Source of the DNA: Saxidomus purpurata
Lineage: Eukaryota > Mollusca > Bivalvia > Venerida > Veneridae
DNA length: 64,000 nt
Assembly: GCA_022818135.1 (NCBI GenBank)
Contig: JAFMSR010000017.1
Coordinates: 38,610,392-38,674,391, forward strand
Reading direction: 5' to 3'
This document shows, piece by piece, positions 1 through 15,200 of the stretch. The notes beneath the pieces are model-generated. The model was given only the letters and a program-made list of their open reading frames with translations, was not told where the DNA came from and made no database searches. The position numbers and the translations under genes were made by a program. Position 1 is the first letter of the stretch, and each line of letters starts with the position of its first letter.

Positions 1-29
1 TTTGTGGCATATATTATGCAATATGCTAT

Positions 30-90
30 TTGTTGCATAAAATAGGGGGAATTGTTGCATAAAATAGGGGGAATTGTTACATGAAATAGG
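30..90. repeat. 22-bp tandem repeat, about 2.8 copies
   Basis: Unit ttgttgcataaaataggggg plus two A; the last copy is slightly diverged. Confidence 0.8.
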
Positions 91-544
91 ACTGTGATTT
101 GTTGAATTAAACAGATATTGTCACTGCTAACTGGACACTGCTACTTCTAACAGACTGCATTTTTTTCATATGGGTTAATGCTGATTTCAACAGTATTTAT
201 GTACAGGTGGACCGTTTCCCAAACAATTGTTATAGACACGAGTATTAAACTCAAATCTTCCAACCACAACTCCCTATTTTCCTAACAGGGCTCAAACTGA
301 TAACAATATGATTGCGACCTTTACAACGGTGGTAGGTCCGAAATCTATCAGTAAAGTCTTGCTGTGTTACTCAATAATAAAACTTTCAGCTATCTAGTGA
401 ATTTGATACGTTCAAACTACACATACAGCAAACTTTCTTAAGGAAAGTGATGTCCCACTGCTATATAAACTCTTTCCTGCAACACGAAGTTCAAAATATT
501 GGAGAGCATAATGAAAGCAGAAGGATGACCCCTATATAAGTAAT

Positions 545-640
545 GGCATCATACAATACTAGCCAAGCTAGGTTTTATTCAGTGTACACACATTGTGTAC
601 TCCCATAAGAGGTGTCAAATACTGATAATCATTTGCCATC
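545..640 (+). repeat. Hairpin-core intronic repeat, copy A
   Basis: Core actagccaagctaggtttta then a gtacaca/tgtgtac-type stem and cataagaggtgtcaaatact. Near-identical to five other copies in the left 10 kb. Confidence 0.9.
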
Positions 641-704
641 CCTATATACTTGTGCTAAAGTATTGTTTATTTCTACTACAACCTCAGTTAGTATCTAAGG
701 CAAA

Positions 705-1019
<315 letters not shown>

Positions 1020-1990
1020 TTTACTCAGTCACCTCAAGTTTATAGATACGGCCTGTTTACAACTATGGGAGGCAACAAGAATGAGCAAAACTTCTACAAT
1101 GAGAAAATGACTTACTTATCACTTTTGTTTGTGTTTATGTAAATGATTAAACTCTTATGATTATCAAGAAATTAAGTTTATCAAGTACAGTTTTACAAAC
1201 TGCCGAGAAATGTTCTCATTTTTCGACATTAGTGTGTCCTTTATCACTTAATACTAACAAGCAAAGGAAAAACAACAACGTCTAAACTATATAACTTGCA
1301 AACTCAAAAACTTCTCTCTGAAGAAAAACAATGCAAAGAGGTCATCAAGTATCAAAGAACATCTGCTAAAATTTCTATTTAATGCAATTCAAACAGAAGC
1401 AAAGTTTTGATTTGTTGTTGCAACTTCTTTTTCCCTGTACAGTTTTGGAATTTCTATTGGTTATTATCATGGTCATTTTTTCAGAATAAAAGAGTAGCAT
1501 GGTAGTGAAGTTATCACAATACTGTTTGGTACATTGTTCCCATGACGATTTATCAGAAAAACATTTTTAAGTGGAGAGAAAATCATTTCTGTATGCACTT
1601 TAATTTCACAGAGTTGTCAGTAAAGATGACTAAATCCTTGCAAAACACTATTTTAAATGGTGAAAAAATATTGTCCAAGGGAAACAACTCTGCAAAACTA
1701 AACTGCAGAACTGTATCAGTTCATGGCATGCATAGCTGCACTTCAGATGACCAGTTGTGCACTATTTCATTGCATCTGATCTGTAACTATGGATTCATTC
1801 ATGCTACAAACTTAATGCATTAAATTACCTCACTCATCTACCATGTTGATGCAATTTATATATCCCATTCAAAATTTTGTTTAGACAGTGCCTTCTATCC
1901 TTGTATAGCAAGTACAAGTGTCTACCGAATTTACTTTAACTAGTTCTTTTATGCAAATCTTATGTAGATAAGAAAAATATTCAAGTACCA
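1020..1990. other. Intronic stretch with no recognised feature
   Basis: AT-rich sequence left of the last Pumilio exon seen. No PUF-repeat exon, RNA gene or clear repeat found on either strand. Confidence 0.5.
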
Positions 1991-1996
1991 CCAGAT

Positions 1997-2092
1997 GGCA
2001 TCATACTATACTAGCCAAGCTAGGTTTTATTCAGTGTACACAACTTGTGTACTCCCATAAGAGGTGTCAAATACTGATAATCATTTGCCATC
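1997..2092 (+). repeat. Hairpin-core intronic repeat, copy B
   Basis: Same core as copy A; flanked downstream by tgtctgcatggacaaaact and a gtgtgcatgtttatt segment shared with copies D and E, so the whole repeat is longer than the core. Confidence 0.9.
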
Positions 2093-2519
2093 TTGTCTGC
2101 ATGGACAAAACTTGGGTATTTGAACTGCCATATTCATACAACATCTGTTTGACAACTATGTGTGCATGTTTATTAAAATGAACAATTTACTGCATATTAC
2201 ATCAAGCTAATTCAAAACAAGCTTTAATCAACCCTTTGTCTTGCATTCAACTTCTGATCCTTTCGTTTAATGATTTAGGCCCATTTTTTAAACAAGAGGG
2301 CCATTAGGCAATGAAAAGAAAACAATGGCCATAATTTGAATTACTCCAACTTGAATATTGGACACCCTGATGACTTTAATGAAGTTTAAAAAAATCAATC
2401 CCACAAGACGTTGAGTAGTACTGAAATATGTGTTTTATAGTACTTTGCATGCAAAACATGAACCAAAATTTCTTGGAATTCAACAAGGCTTTAATTTGTA
2501 ATTATTTCAGTACAGATCA

Positions 2520-2699
2520 AAATCAGCCTGCACATCAACAAGGTGGTTAGAGCATTAGTTTGACCTAGCAAGTATACTGTTTAAATATGTAACCTATCAG
2601 ACAGCATCATAATTTACTAGCCAAGCTAGGTTTTATTCAGTGTACACACACTGTGTACTCCCATAAGAGGTGTCAAATACTGATAATCATTTGCTGTCT
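2520..2699 (+). repeat. Hairpin-core intronic repeat, copy C with 5' flank
   Basis: The aatcagcctgcacatcaaca flank and atactgtttaaatatgtaac lead into the core (2603-2699). The same flank precedes copies D, E and F. Confidence 0.9.
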
Positions 2700-3130
2700 T
2701 TAAGACTACAGTTATTCCATGTAGGCAAATTTACAATCATTGAACAAAAGACTTACGGTAACATTAATAAAAATTTTGCAAGTACATACTTTGCAGCCAA
2801 AAGTCTCACATGTGAGATGCTGAAGTATGAGCATGGCTCTAAAAACACACTAAAAACATTTGTAGTTTTGGCAATAGCTGGCAGAATTTCCATAATGAAA
2901 AATATTCCGTTACCTTTTAGGCGTTTCTCCTGGAGGCGATGGGATGGGGATAGCAATTTTGTAAGGACTAAGGAAATTAATTAGAGGATGTGGGTGGTGA
3001 ACAAGCCAATAAAAAGCCAACTTTGGCAGCAACCTTGAAAGCCTGCAATCTATCAAGCTTTCTAAACATGGTGTGAAGTATTTACATGGAATTTAGGCCA
3101 ACAAACTATCCAACATTCCATCATATTTAC

Positions 3131-3239
3131 CTGGATCCATGCTGATCCTGTGAGAACTCGACCACATGATTGACGAGATCCTTTAGCTGTAAGTTAGGTA
3201 TACGATTGTTTCGGAAATCTTCCAGCAGTCTACTCCGTC
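3131..3239 (-). CDS. PUM: Pumilio exon at start of the Pumilio homology domain (109 nt)
   Basis: Encodes (G)[28 protein letters not shown] and SQDQHGSR, the conserved entry into PUF repeat 1. Only one frame is open and it requires one base from the preceding exon; the other frame meets a stop at codon three. It ends in phase 2 at tccag|gtaaa. Nothing resembling the following FIQQKLERAT exon is seen to its left. Confidence 0.95.
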
Positions 3240-6200
3240 CTGTTACTGGACAACTCTGTCTTTATCTTCCTTGGACAAACTACTGCAAAATTCAACAGAA
3301 TGTTCTATTTTATATCTTTCTTACACTAACTACAGCAAGATTCTACAGACTGTTCCAGATTGAAGTTTCAACCTCAATAAATTCACATTACTATATTACA
3401 TACGCATCTTACAACTATCCTGATGGATATTACATACATAGTAACAGAAACTGTGGTGAGGAAATAAAACATGACAATGCAATAGTCCCATCTGTTTCAA
3501 TTTCAGTATAACTAAGATCAGTTTTAGTCAGCCCTAAGTATACAACTGAGCCTGTGTTACACAATAAGCTGATGCATTAACATTGAAGTAAGCACTGACT
3601 CTCAAAATAACCAGTCAGGGACAAACATTACAAGTGACTGTTTATACCAGCTCAACATTACAGGACTTCAACTGTAAATAGACATAAAACAGGCCAGTGG
3701 TTTAAATCTTTGTAAATTCAAACTGAACAAACCTTCTTGACTGCATGGTTCTGCCTGGGAAGAGAGATCCAAACATACTGGTAGCACCCACTGATCCGCT
3801 ACGAAACTTAGCCTCGGCACCAGGTGCTGCATTATACAGTCTTCCTCCGTTACCGAGACCTGCACGATAGTCAAGACAACATGTTTTAAAAACAAACAAC
3901 TCAATTTTACACAATGGCACAATTATATTTCATTAAAAAAAAAGAAATTCCTGTCTGTAGTTTATACGAATTTAGTTTAGATTACAAAGAAAGCTAATAT
4001 AGCTTACTGAATCACTTAAAACACTCATTCTTGATGTCATCATTCTAGCAAGAGAGAGGCAGCAATTTTTAATTCCAGCTACTCAACTGAGGCATCCTAA
4101 CTGAGGTTGTAGCACACTTAAACTACACCTTTTTTGTTACTCCTGCTGAGATTCAATCCCCATACCTCCCATTCTGGAGGTGAACCCCTAAACCACTGAG
4201 CTATCGAGGCTCCCACAAGTAAAAACAAGGTAATTCAATCCAGTAACAAGTTGTTTCTTTATCAACAGATAAAAGGTACACTTTTGTAACTGAATATCAT
4301 AATACATTGCAAAAATGTCGCACTTCTTTTGCAGGCATTTCCTTGCACTCCACAGACAAGTTTAACAACATACTAAGAGCACTTACCAGAAAGAGGTGGA
4401 GTCATGGACTGTCCAGGTTGAACAAGACCCATAGGGCCAGCTGGTGAACCCAGGTTGCCAAGGGAACCATAATACTGATTGATAGGGGTCATCTGTCTGG
4501 CCTTGAAATCCAAGGAGTCACGTCTCTGACCACTTCCTAGGCCTGAAGTTGAAATTACACTATTAAGAACAGTTGAAAAGCATTGTTTATACAGTTGGGT
4601 TTCTATCAACTAGTAATGGATCTGATTCTCAAACCAACACGGAAGATCAGGACTAGGGCTGCAACACCCTTCGTTAACATGGGCTACAAGTTTGCAAGCA
4701 TAGGCTCGCACAAATGATATACTTTATAGTCATGGTAGTCAAAAAACGTAATAAAATCAGATACGGAGAGATCAGTATGGCTTTCTACTTCAGGAATTAA
4801 GGTTTACACTACTGGTGAAAGACTGACCACAGGAGACCATTCACTCATTCGCTGTACAATCATGGTCTACACTGATACTCAACTGGTCAAATTATCAACC
4901 ACTGAATGTCAATACGACACAGCAATTATTGCTTTAGTGACCAGTGATATCTTAACTTCTAATACAGCAACAATTCACTAAGCACCACTACTGACAAGAT
5001 ACTCAATTCAATTAACAAGAAATGTATCAAAATTCTTCAATTCCTTGCCTCAAAAATGTTTACAACTTTTTAAGTTTTTGAGACTGGAATATATATAAAT
5101 TGTACAGAGAAAAATGCATACTTGAGAAGTACCTACCAAAGTCACCAGATCCGATGGAGCCTTGCATGCTGGATCCAAGCCCTCCAAGGCCACTGTTACC
5201 ATAGTTACTCTGCTGATTGAGACCAGTACTGATTGGTGTGAAAAGACTAGAAGAAACTTGAGTGTAACCCATGCTACTTGATTGACTGTACCCTGCAATA
5301 CACACAAGGAAACTCTGACAATAAACAAGCTGTTCTGGCTTTTGCATTTCCGACCAGTGATCAAAAATCCTACCAAGGAAAACATGTTTAACAGGTAAAA
5401 CGTATAATTCAAGACTACATTCATCTGCTTCTTGCATCTGGTCTCAATTTTGCAATATTGAAATCAGCCTGCACATCACCGAAGAAGCCTTAATTTGGCC
5501 TAGTAATGTAGCAGGAATAAAGTATACTGTTTAAATATGTAACCTATAAGGCAGCATCATACTTTACTAGCCAAGCTAGGTTTTATTCAGTGTACACACT
5601 TTGTGTACTCCCATAAGAGGTGTCAAATACTGATAATCATTTGCTGTCTTCTATGCATGGATAAGATTTGTATATATTTAAATTGCCATATTTACATAAA
5701 ATCTGTGACCATCGTGTTGACAGGATCATTATACTGCACAAACTTGATACGTCATACCTTGGGTCTAAAGCTTCAATCAGCATTTGTCTGGCATTTAACT
5801 TCTGATTCTTTTGTTTAATGATATAAGCCCACTTTTAATGTAATTTGATAGTTTATACATGTACATTCACACACTCTGTAATCTTCGCCTTTCAAACAGA
5901 TAATGTGGAACACCTCAATATTTTAATGTAAAAAGTATGGTTGGACAAAATGCTTTCACAACCCTCAAACACCCTTCCTAGTGTTTTAACAACTGTCCTA
6001 TGACATCTGTTGAAATGTTTGCAAAGTTTTATTCTAGACAAATGAAGGAGTCGGATACACAAACTATATGAAATTTATGCAATAGAAATGTGTAAGTTCA
6101 AAGGGGCATAACTCTGCAACACCTTGATTGATACAAGATACACATAAAATTGTGTCTTGCACACCTACTATTCATGGGGACTGTTTTGTGCCAATACTAA

Positions 6201-9200
6201 TTGCAATTCTTTAACAAGACCTGAAGTTTCAAATCAATCCGATTGAGTGGTTAAGTAGTACTGTAATATGTGTATTAAAGTACCTTGCATGCTAAACTTA
6301 CACCAAAATTCCTTAAAAACATGGGCCATAATTTGCAATTAATTCAGTCAAAACTAGAGCTATCACTAAATGTGATTAATACCCCCAAAAGGATTGCTTT
6401 ATAAACTGAAGAAGTTCGTAGTAACATAATACCTTGCAAACAAACTAAAACTAGAGCTATCACTAAATGTGATTAATACCCCCAAAAGGATTGCTTTATA
6501 AACTGAAGAAGTTCGTAGTAACATAATACCTTGCAAACAAACTAAAAAGAGATATTGTTCTTAGCAGTTCCTCTCATTGTGCTTGACCATTGTATGAAGT
6601 TGTATTGAATTCCAACTTGTAGTTTTTCGAAAAATGTTCCAGACAGGGAAAAGTAACAAAGGGCAATAACCCTGTAATTAGTCAAGATAGAGTTATGGTT
6701 CCTGTGCACTGCCTCCCTCTCACTGTGCTTGACCATTGTATGAAGTTGTATTGAATTCCAACCAGAAGTTTTCAAGTTATGCTCAGGACAAGGAAAAGTA
6801 ACAAAGGGTAATAACTCTGTAATAAGTCAAGATGGAGTTATGGTTCCTGTGCACTGCACTTCCTCTAAATGTACTTGACCATTGTATGAGGTTGTACTGA
6901 ATTCCAACTAGTAGTTTTCAAGTTATGCTTGGACAAGGAAAACTAACAAAGGGCATAACTCAGTAAATACTCAAGATAGAGTTATAGTTCTTGTACACTG
7001 CCTTCCTCTGAGTGTGCTTGATCTTGTATGAAGTTGTATTGAATTCCAACTAGTAGTTTTCAAGTTTGCTCCGGACAAGGAAAAGTAACAAAGGGCAATA
7101 CTCTGTAATTAGTCAAGATGGAGTTTAGTTCTTGTGCCTGCCTTCCTCTCAATGTGCTTGACCATTGTATGAAGTTGTATTGAATTCCAACCAGTAGTTT
7201 TCAAGTTATGCTTTGGACAAGGAAAACTAACAAAGGGCAAAACTCAGTAAATACTCAAGATAGAGTTATAGTTCTTGTACACTGCACTTCCTCTGAGTGT
7301 GCTTGATCTTGTATGAAGTTGTATTGATTCCAACTAGTAGATTTCAAGTTATACTCCGGACAAGGAAAAAGTAACAAAGGGCAATAACTCTGTAATTAGT
7401 CAAGATGGAGTTATGGTTCTTGTGCACTGCACTTCCTCTCAATGTGCTTGACCATTGTATGAAGTTGTATTGAATTCCAACTAGTAGTTTTCAAGTTATG
7501 CTCCGGACAAGGAAAAGTAACAAAGGGCAATAACTCTGTAATTAGTCAAGATGGAGTTATAGTTCTTGTGCCTGCACTTCCTCTCAATGTGCTTGACCTT
7601 GTATGAAGTTGTATTGAATTTCAACTAGTAGTTTTCAAGTTATGCTCCGGACAAGGAAAATGCAACAGACCGCCCGACCGACCGACCAACCGACCGACCG
7701 ACCGACCGACCAACCACCGGGTGACTCCTATATACCCCCTAAACTCGTTTTGGGGTATAAAGATATTGTTCTTAGCAGTTCCTCTCATTGTGCTTGACCA
7801 TTGTATGAAGTTGTATTGAATTCCACTTGTAGTTTTGAAAAATGCTCCAGACAGGGAAAAGTAACAAAGGGCAATAACCTGTAATTAGTCAAGATGGAGT
7901 TATGGTTCCTGTGCCTGCACTCCCTCTCACTGTGCTTGACCATTGTATGAAGTTGTATTGAATTCCAATCAGAAGTTTTCAAGTTATGCTCCGGACAAGG
8001 AAAAGTAACAAAGGGTAATAACTCTGTAATGAGTCAAGATGGAGTTATAGTTCCTGTGCACTGCACTTCCTCCAAATGTGCTTGATCATTGTATGAAGTT
8101 GTATTGAATTCCAACCAGTAGTTTTCAAGTTATGCTCCGGACAAGGAAAAGTAACAAAGGGCATCTCTGTAATGAGTCAAGATGGAGTTATAGTTCTTGT
8201 GCCTGCACTTCCTCTCAATGTGCTTGACCTTGTATGAAGTTGTATTGATTTCCAACCAGTAGTTTTCAAGTTATGCTCCGGACAAGTAAAAGTAACAAAG
8301 GGCATAACTCAGTAAATACTCAAGATAGAGTTATAGTTCTTGTACCTGCACTTCCTCTGAGTGTGCTTGATCTTGTATGAAGTTGTATTGAATTCCAACT
8401 AGTAGTTTTCAAGTTATGTCCGGACAAGGAAAAGTAACAAAGGGCAATAACTCTGTAATTAGTCAAGATGGAGTTATGGTTCTTGTGCCTGCACTTCCTC
8501 TGAGTGTGCTTGATATTGTATGAAGTTGTATTGAATTCCAACTAGTAGTTTTCAAGTTATGCTCCGGACAAGAAAAAGTAACAAAGGGCAATAACTCTGT
8601 AATTAGTGAAGATGGAGTTATAGTTCTTGTGCACTGCACTTCCTCTCAATGTGCTTGTCCATTGTATGAAGTTGTATTGAATTCCAACTAGTAGTTTTCA
8701 AGTTATGCTCCGGACAAGGAAAATGCAACAGACCGCCCGACCGACCGACCGACCGACCGACAACCGACCGACCGACCGACCAACCACCGGGTGACTCCTA
8801 TATACCCCCCTAAACTTCGTTTTGGGGGTATAATAACAATCAGCCTGCATACCAACAAAGTGGTAAAAGCCTTAATTTGGCCTAGTAATGTAGCAGGAAT
8901 AAAGTATACTGTTTAAATATGTAACCTATGAGACAGCATCATACTATACTAGCCAAGCTAGGTTTTATTCAGTGTACACACTTTGTGTACTCCCATAAGA
9001 GGTGTCAAATACTGATAATCATTTGCTGTCTTTTCAGCATGGATAAAATTTGCATATATTTAAATTGCAATACTTATACAACATCTGTTTTGACTGTGTG
9101 TGCATGTTTATTACAGTGCACATACTTAATACATCTTGTCTCAACCTAATTCAGAACAATTGTCTGGCATTTAACTTCTGATCCTTTTGCTAAATGATTT

Positions 9201-12200
9201 ATGCTCATCTATTAAAAACTTTATCCAGATTGTTTATGTATGTAGGTATTCTGTGTAATTTTGCCCTTTAAAACAGAAATGTAGGACACCTCGATCGTTT
9301 TTGGACAAAACTGGCTTGGCGAAATGCTCTTACAACCCTCGAACACCTTTGAAAGCATGTTAACAACTGTCCACCATCACCTATTGCAAAGTTTGCAACA
9401 TTTTGTTAAAGACAGTCTGGTACAAAATCCTTTACCTTAAATAATAGCACAAGGCAATGAAAAGAATACAAGAACAATAATTTGAATAGAATTCATACAA
9501 GAGTTCTCTCACTTGAATGTTGAAGATTTAAAAAATTCCCGTAACTGTTAAGTAGTATTGAAATTCATATATGTGCCTGCACACAAACAAGGTGGTAAGA
9601 GCCTTAATTTGGCCTAGAAAGTATACCGGTTAAACACCTAACCTATCAAGACAGCATCATTCTTTACTAGCCAAGCTAGGTTTTATTCAGTGTACACACT
9701 TTGTGTACTCCCATAAGAGGTGTCAAATACTGATAATCATTTGCTGTAATTAATTCAGTAGAGATCAAAATCAGCCTGTACATCAATGAGGTGGTTAAAG
9801 CCTAAATTTGGTCTAGCAATGTGGCTGGAATAGAATATACAAACTCTTTTACCTTGAGTATTGGCATCATGCAATGAAAAGAAAAATTACACAACCATCA
9901 AAGTTCAAAAGATGAACAAATTCTGTGAATACTTTAGAATTCATGGGACATAAAATGTCATAGATTTTTAATCAATAGAATTGTATGGTTATGTTTAGTT
10001 TCGTTTCAATTTAAACTTACTTATTTAACAGTTATTGTAGAACAAGTTCTTTGCAACTCGCATTAACTACGCTTCCTAGAGTTCTCACCAGTACTCGCGC
10101 TGAGAGAAGGGATTGTGAAAGCTGCCGGGATTCAAACCCACAACCTCCTGGTTAGAAGTCCAACACTCTTACATGCTTCATGACTCCTCTGTATATGGAC
10201 TTCGTTTCTACATGTATATGAAATGGTAACGTCAAACAACTCATACCTGTGAATGAGCCCACCAATGAGATCTATGAAAATTAGTGTCCCACAAACATGA
10301 AAGGTTTCACAGTAAATAACAAGCAGCATCTTACCAAGTGAGTTTTGAGGAGTGTTACTGTTACTACTGGAGAAAATGGGTGGGGTTGTAGGCATCTGCT
10401 GTGGTTGGGTTGTAAGTAGACGTAGCGGGTTGCTGCCTAGGTTCGGCGCGCCACCTGTTAGTCAACGAAAAAATAAACAACTTGGGTTAGTTGTGGGTTA
10501 CAACACCGATAAAAACCATAAACATTCAAACTGACAGAAATAGAAACTTTTAGAAATTGAAAATTAAAATTCCAGCAACAACTAGACTTATCACTAAATG
10601 TGATTAATACCCCCGAAAGACTGCTTTATAAACTGAGGAAGTTCGTAGTGACAGAATACCTTGTAAAAAAAACTAAAAAAGAGATATTGTTCTTGGCAAT
10701 AACTCTGTAATTTTTCAAGATAGAGTTATGGTTTTTGTACACTGCACTTCTTCTCATTGTGCTTGACCATTGTATGAAATTGTATTGAATTCCAACCAGT
10801 AGTTTTCAAATTATACTCTGGACAAGTAAAAGTAACAAAGGTCAATAACTCTGTAATAAGTCAAGATAGAGTTGTTATTCTTTTGCACTGCACTTCCTCT
10901 CAATGTACTTGACCATTGTATGAAGTTGTATTGAATTCCAACCAGCAGTTTTCAAGTTATGCTCTGGACAAGGAAAGAAAAGCGATGTAACCTGTAATGC
11001 TGCGGACAGGAATGCAACAGACCACCTGACCAACGCCCCCCCCCCCCACCAACCACCCGGGACTCCTATATACCCCCCCCCACAAACTTCATTTCAGGGG
11101 TACGAGTCCACTTTAATTAAGTAGACTTGACCCTTTTTCTACAATCTGTCTTGAATCTCTAGTTTGTGATTGGTTAATTAAGAAACTGCTCACCCCCAGG
11201 GCTTAACAACTGCACTGTTCCTAGGTTCCAAATGTTTAGGAGGGATACCTTATTGTAAGTCAGTGTTAGCAACAGATTTTTCAGCTTTTAATCCAAACTT
11301 AAGACAAGGAGAGACATTGACATCAGTTTTCGTTCCAAAAAAATGTCAAATACAGTTAGTGTCAAACCCTGCACTTTCCATTAAAGCGCTAAAGAATTAT
11401 GACTGACTTATACTTTCTACTATGCGGTCTTTTGCCCATATTCATGTACCTAAAACTTTGTCACTATTTTGTTTTCCATTTCTGTCATGCTTTTCCCCAA
11501 CATCAAAACTGTATATGACTGAAACAGCAAATATGACCTACACCATCCACCGTACAACAAATAGTTGAAATGTTAGTTAAACTCTTCTCCTAGCACACCA
11601 TTGCTTCTGTCTGTATTGAAGCAGATCATTTATTCTTAATGAAATGCAGACCAAATTTTTTCAGGTCTCTCAGACCATATCTATGAGACAAATATACAAC
11701 TGGATTATGGTCTGCACTGCTATTAACTGAGTAAGCTTTTACCCAACCAGCAACTGATACTGCCAAAAATAAATGTCTATTTCCTAAATTCAACAGGCAC
11801 TGGATTTTTCCTTTCAGGCAGTGGAAAAAACATCTGCTGCTAGTTTCTATTTGAAAACCTGTTCCATACTTGGGTAAACAGTTTTATACCACCCAAAGTA
11901 TCAAAATTGCCTTTTGCAAGACTGGCGCATGTATCTGATGGTCTCTAAAAGTGATGGGACTTGCTTACACTGTTTTGCTCTCCTAACATACAAACAACAG
12001 CTCTAAAATTGTTGCTCTTTTGTTATACAAACAGCTCTAAAATTGTTGCTCTCTTGTTATACAAACAACAGCTCTAAAATAGTTGCTCTCTTGTTATACA
12101 AACAACAGCCATAAACGTATTGCTCTCCCGACACACAAACAACAGCTCTAAAAGTGTTGCTCTCTTTTAACAAACAACAGCTCTAAGTGTTGTCGACACA

Positions 12201-15200
12201 CAAACAACAGCTCTAAAATTGTTGCTCTCCTGACACACAAACAACAGCTTTAAAAGTGTTGTTCTCCCGACACACAAACAACAGCTCTAAAAGTGTTGTT
12301 CTCCCGACACACAAACAACAGCCCTAAGTGTGTTGTTCTCCCGACACACAAACAACAGCTCTAAAAGTGTTGTTCTCCTGACACACAAACAACAGCTCTA
12401 AAAGTGTTGCTCTCCTGACACACAAACAACAGTTGTTCTCCCGACACACAAACAACAGCTATAAAGTGTTGCTCTCCTGACACACAAACAACAGCTCTAA
12501 AAGTGTTGCTCTCCCGACACACAAACAACAGCTCTAAAAGTGTTGCTCTCCTGACACACAAACAATAGATCTAACAAGAGCTGTCCAAAAGACAGCAAGC
12601 TCGACTATTGTGGGTGCTTGCCAATAAAACAAAACTTTTATCAGTTTAATAGCAAAACAAAATTCAGCTAACTATTAAGTATAAACTAGGAAAGTTGAAT
12701 CATAAAAAAGTCAAAATCTATCACTATATATTTCATTTTTGGTAAATTAATTGTTTGATAGAAAATGTACCCCTGAACATTGCTAAGTCTGATATAACTA
12801 CCATAAGTGGTTACTGAGATACGTGCATTAAAGTACCTTGCATGCAAAACTCTAACCAAATTTTCAAAGTCAAACAAGGGCCACAATTTGTACTTAATTT
12901 ATAGAAGAGTTATCTGAATTGACTGTGTGACACCTCTTAAGACATTAACAAAGTTCAAGTCAATATCATAAGTGGTTACTGAGATATGTGCATGATAGTA
13001 CCTAGCAGGCAAAACTTTAACCAAATTTAGTACCTAGCAGGCAAAACTATTTTCAAAGTCAAACAAGGGCCATAATTTGTACTTAATTTATACAAGAGTT
13101 ATCTGTCTTGACTGTGTGACACCACTTAAGACATTAATAAAGTTTCAAGTTAATATCGTAAGTGGTTACTGAGATATGTGCATGATAGTACCTAGCAGGC
13201 AAAACTTTAACCAAATTTTCAAAGTCTAACAAGGGCCATAATTTGTACTAGATTTATACAAGAGTTATCTGAATTGACTGTGTGACACCCAAAGAGACAT
13301 TAAATAAGTTCCAAGTCAATATCGTAAGTGGTTACCGAGATATGTGCATGATAGTACCTAGCAGGCAATACTATAACCAAATTTTCAAAGTCAAACAAGG
13401 GAGATAATTTGTACTAAATTTATACAAGAGTTATCTGTTTTGATTGTATGACACCCCTAAAGACATGAACAGAGTTTCAAGTCAATATCATAAGTGGTTA
13501 CTGAGTTATGTGCATGATAGTACTTAGCAGGCAAAACTTTAACCAAAGCTGCAACGCTGACGCCGACCCACAAGTGACTGTAATAGCTCTCCGTATTCTC
13601 TGAATAGTCGAGCTAAAAATTGTCAGTTCCAATCACACAAAGAATAAATAAAGGCTTTCAAGGAAACTTACAACTTAAGATTCTATAACAAAGAAAGATG
13701 AACAAAGTCCATAGAGCCATGTCCACAAAACAAACCAGTCCAGAAATCATGCACGAAGAAAAACTATCATGCAGACACACACAAGACATTTCAGGAAGTT
13801 TATTTTGATTCTGTAATAAAATTTCTGATTTTATGTAAAATCAAACTACTTCAATGTCTTAGATACATGTAATTATTATTTGGGACTGGGACCTTATCAC
13901 ATGACCTAACTTTGCTAACTCCAAGATTGAATCTGCAGCCACTAAAATGCTCATCACAACCGTTGTGCGGCATATAACAGAAAGTGGGCTGCATCACAAG
14001 CGCAGCTACTAATGATCAAGTCACATGACTCCCTTGAGTGGTGTTTAGCAATGACTAAACTGCAGCTAGGGCAATAACCTACTGACCTTTCTCGTTCCAC
14101 AACTCACTTTACTTGAGCCCGGCACATACCAAACTAATGCTAGGGACACAACCCATGCATACTAGTATAGGTTCATCATTCATTAGGACCTATCATAGAA
14201 CTCCCCTTCTTGATTCCATGCAGAAACCAACAATGGGGCTAACAATACAAGCCTATCTGATGGACCTGAACATCACTCACCTTGTTGGTTGCCAGCGGAG
14301 ACCAGGACCGGAGCTGGGGACACAAGCCTCATGGAAGCTCCACTGAGACCTCGAGGGTTACCCATCACCAGCTGACCATTCTGATCATAGTACGCAGGTG
14401 CTAGAATCTGATACTGGGCTCCTGTAAGATGAATCATACATCAATATTGTCGCTATGACAACTCTACCAACTCTAACCAATGCTATACAAACAAATACAT
14501 AAATACATAATCATGTACAAACTTTAAAAACGCAACCTCTTTAATAAGTCACTAGATTTTGAGCAGTGGATTTATAAAATCTTTGCCAAAATGTTCATTT
14601 ACAAATTAAATTATGCTTGAACTTTGTAGTGAACTTAATAAATAAAATCTAGGAATGGCGTTCTGTAACTTTCTATTACTCTGCAAAAAAACTGCACAGG
14701 TCATAGAGCCCCCTCGTTTTGGACGCTACGAATAATACGCTCTAGGCCCGCATGCAATTCCTACCTAGACTTTTACTTCTACTGTTGATTCTAGCCTTTA
14801 GTTTTAAAATTTATGTATGTCATTTTTGAAAATTTTATTTTTTTCAATGGCAAGTGAGAGCAAGCAGTTTTAAAGATATTTAAAAAATAATCAAATCTGA
14901 CCTGGACCATTTGTATTTAGTTTGCAATGCACATATCTCACAAGTGATTTTCCTTCTCTAATCAGGCTCTAGAAGGATATCATTTTCAGCAGTAACAAAA
15001 TTTCACTTTTTCTTCATGCTTGTACAAATCTATATACCTTGTGAAGGCAACTGCTGTTGTATTGGTGTACCAGAGTCGCTCTGTCCCGAGGGTGTCAGAC
15101 GACCAGACCCTCCCCGCATCTGCTGGAGCCCCTGGGGAGTCTGCTGACCCTGTGACGGGATTATGTTGGCAGGATAAATGCCCCACGGTGTCTGAACACT

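Noticed and set aside
2670..2984. 104-codon ORF next to the last Pumilio exon
   Set aside because: It starts inside hairpin-core repeat copy C and lies on the strand opposite to the gene; no PUF-like residues.
6542..8541. Series of 65-77-codon minus ORFs
   Set aside because: All repeat the same frame through the 147-bp units.
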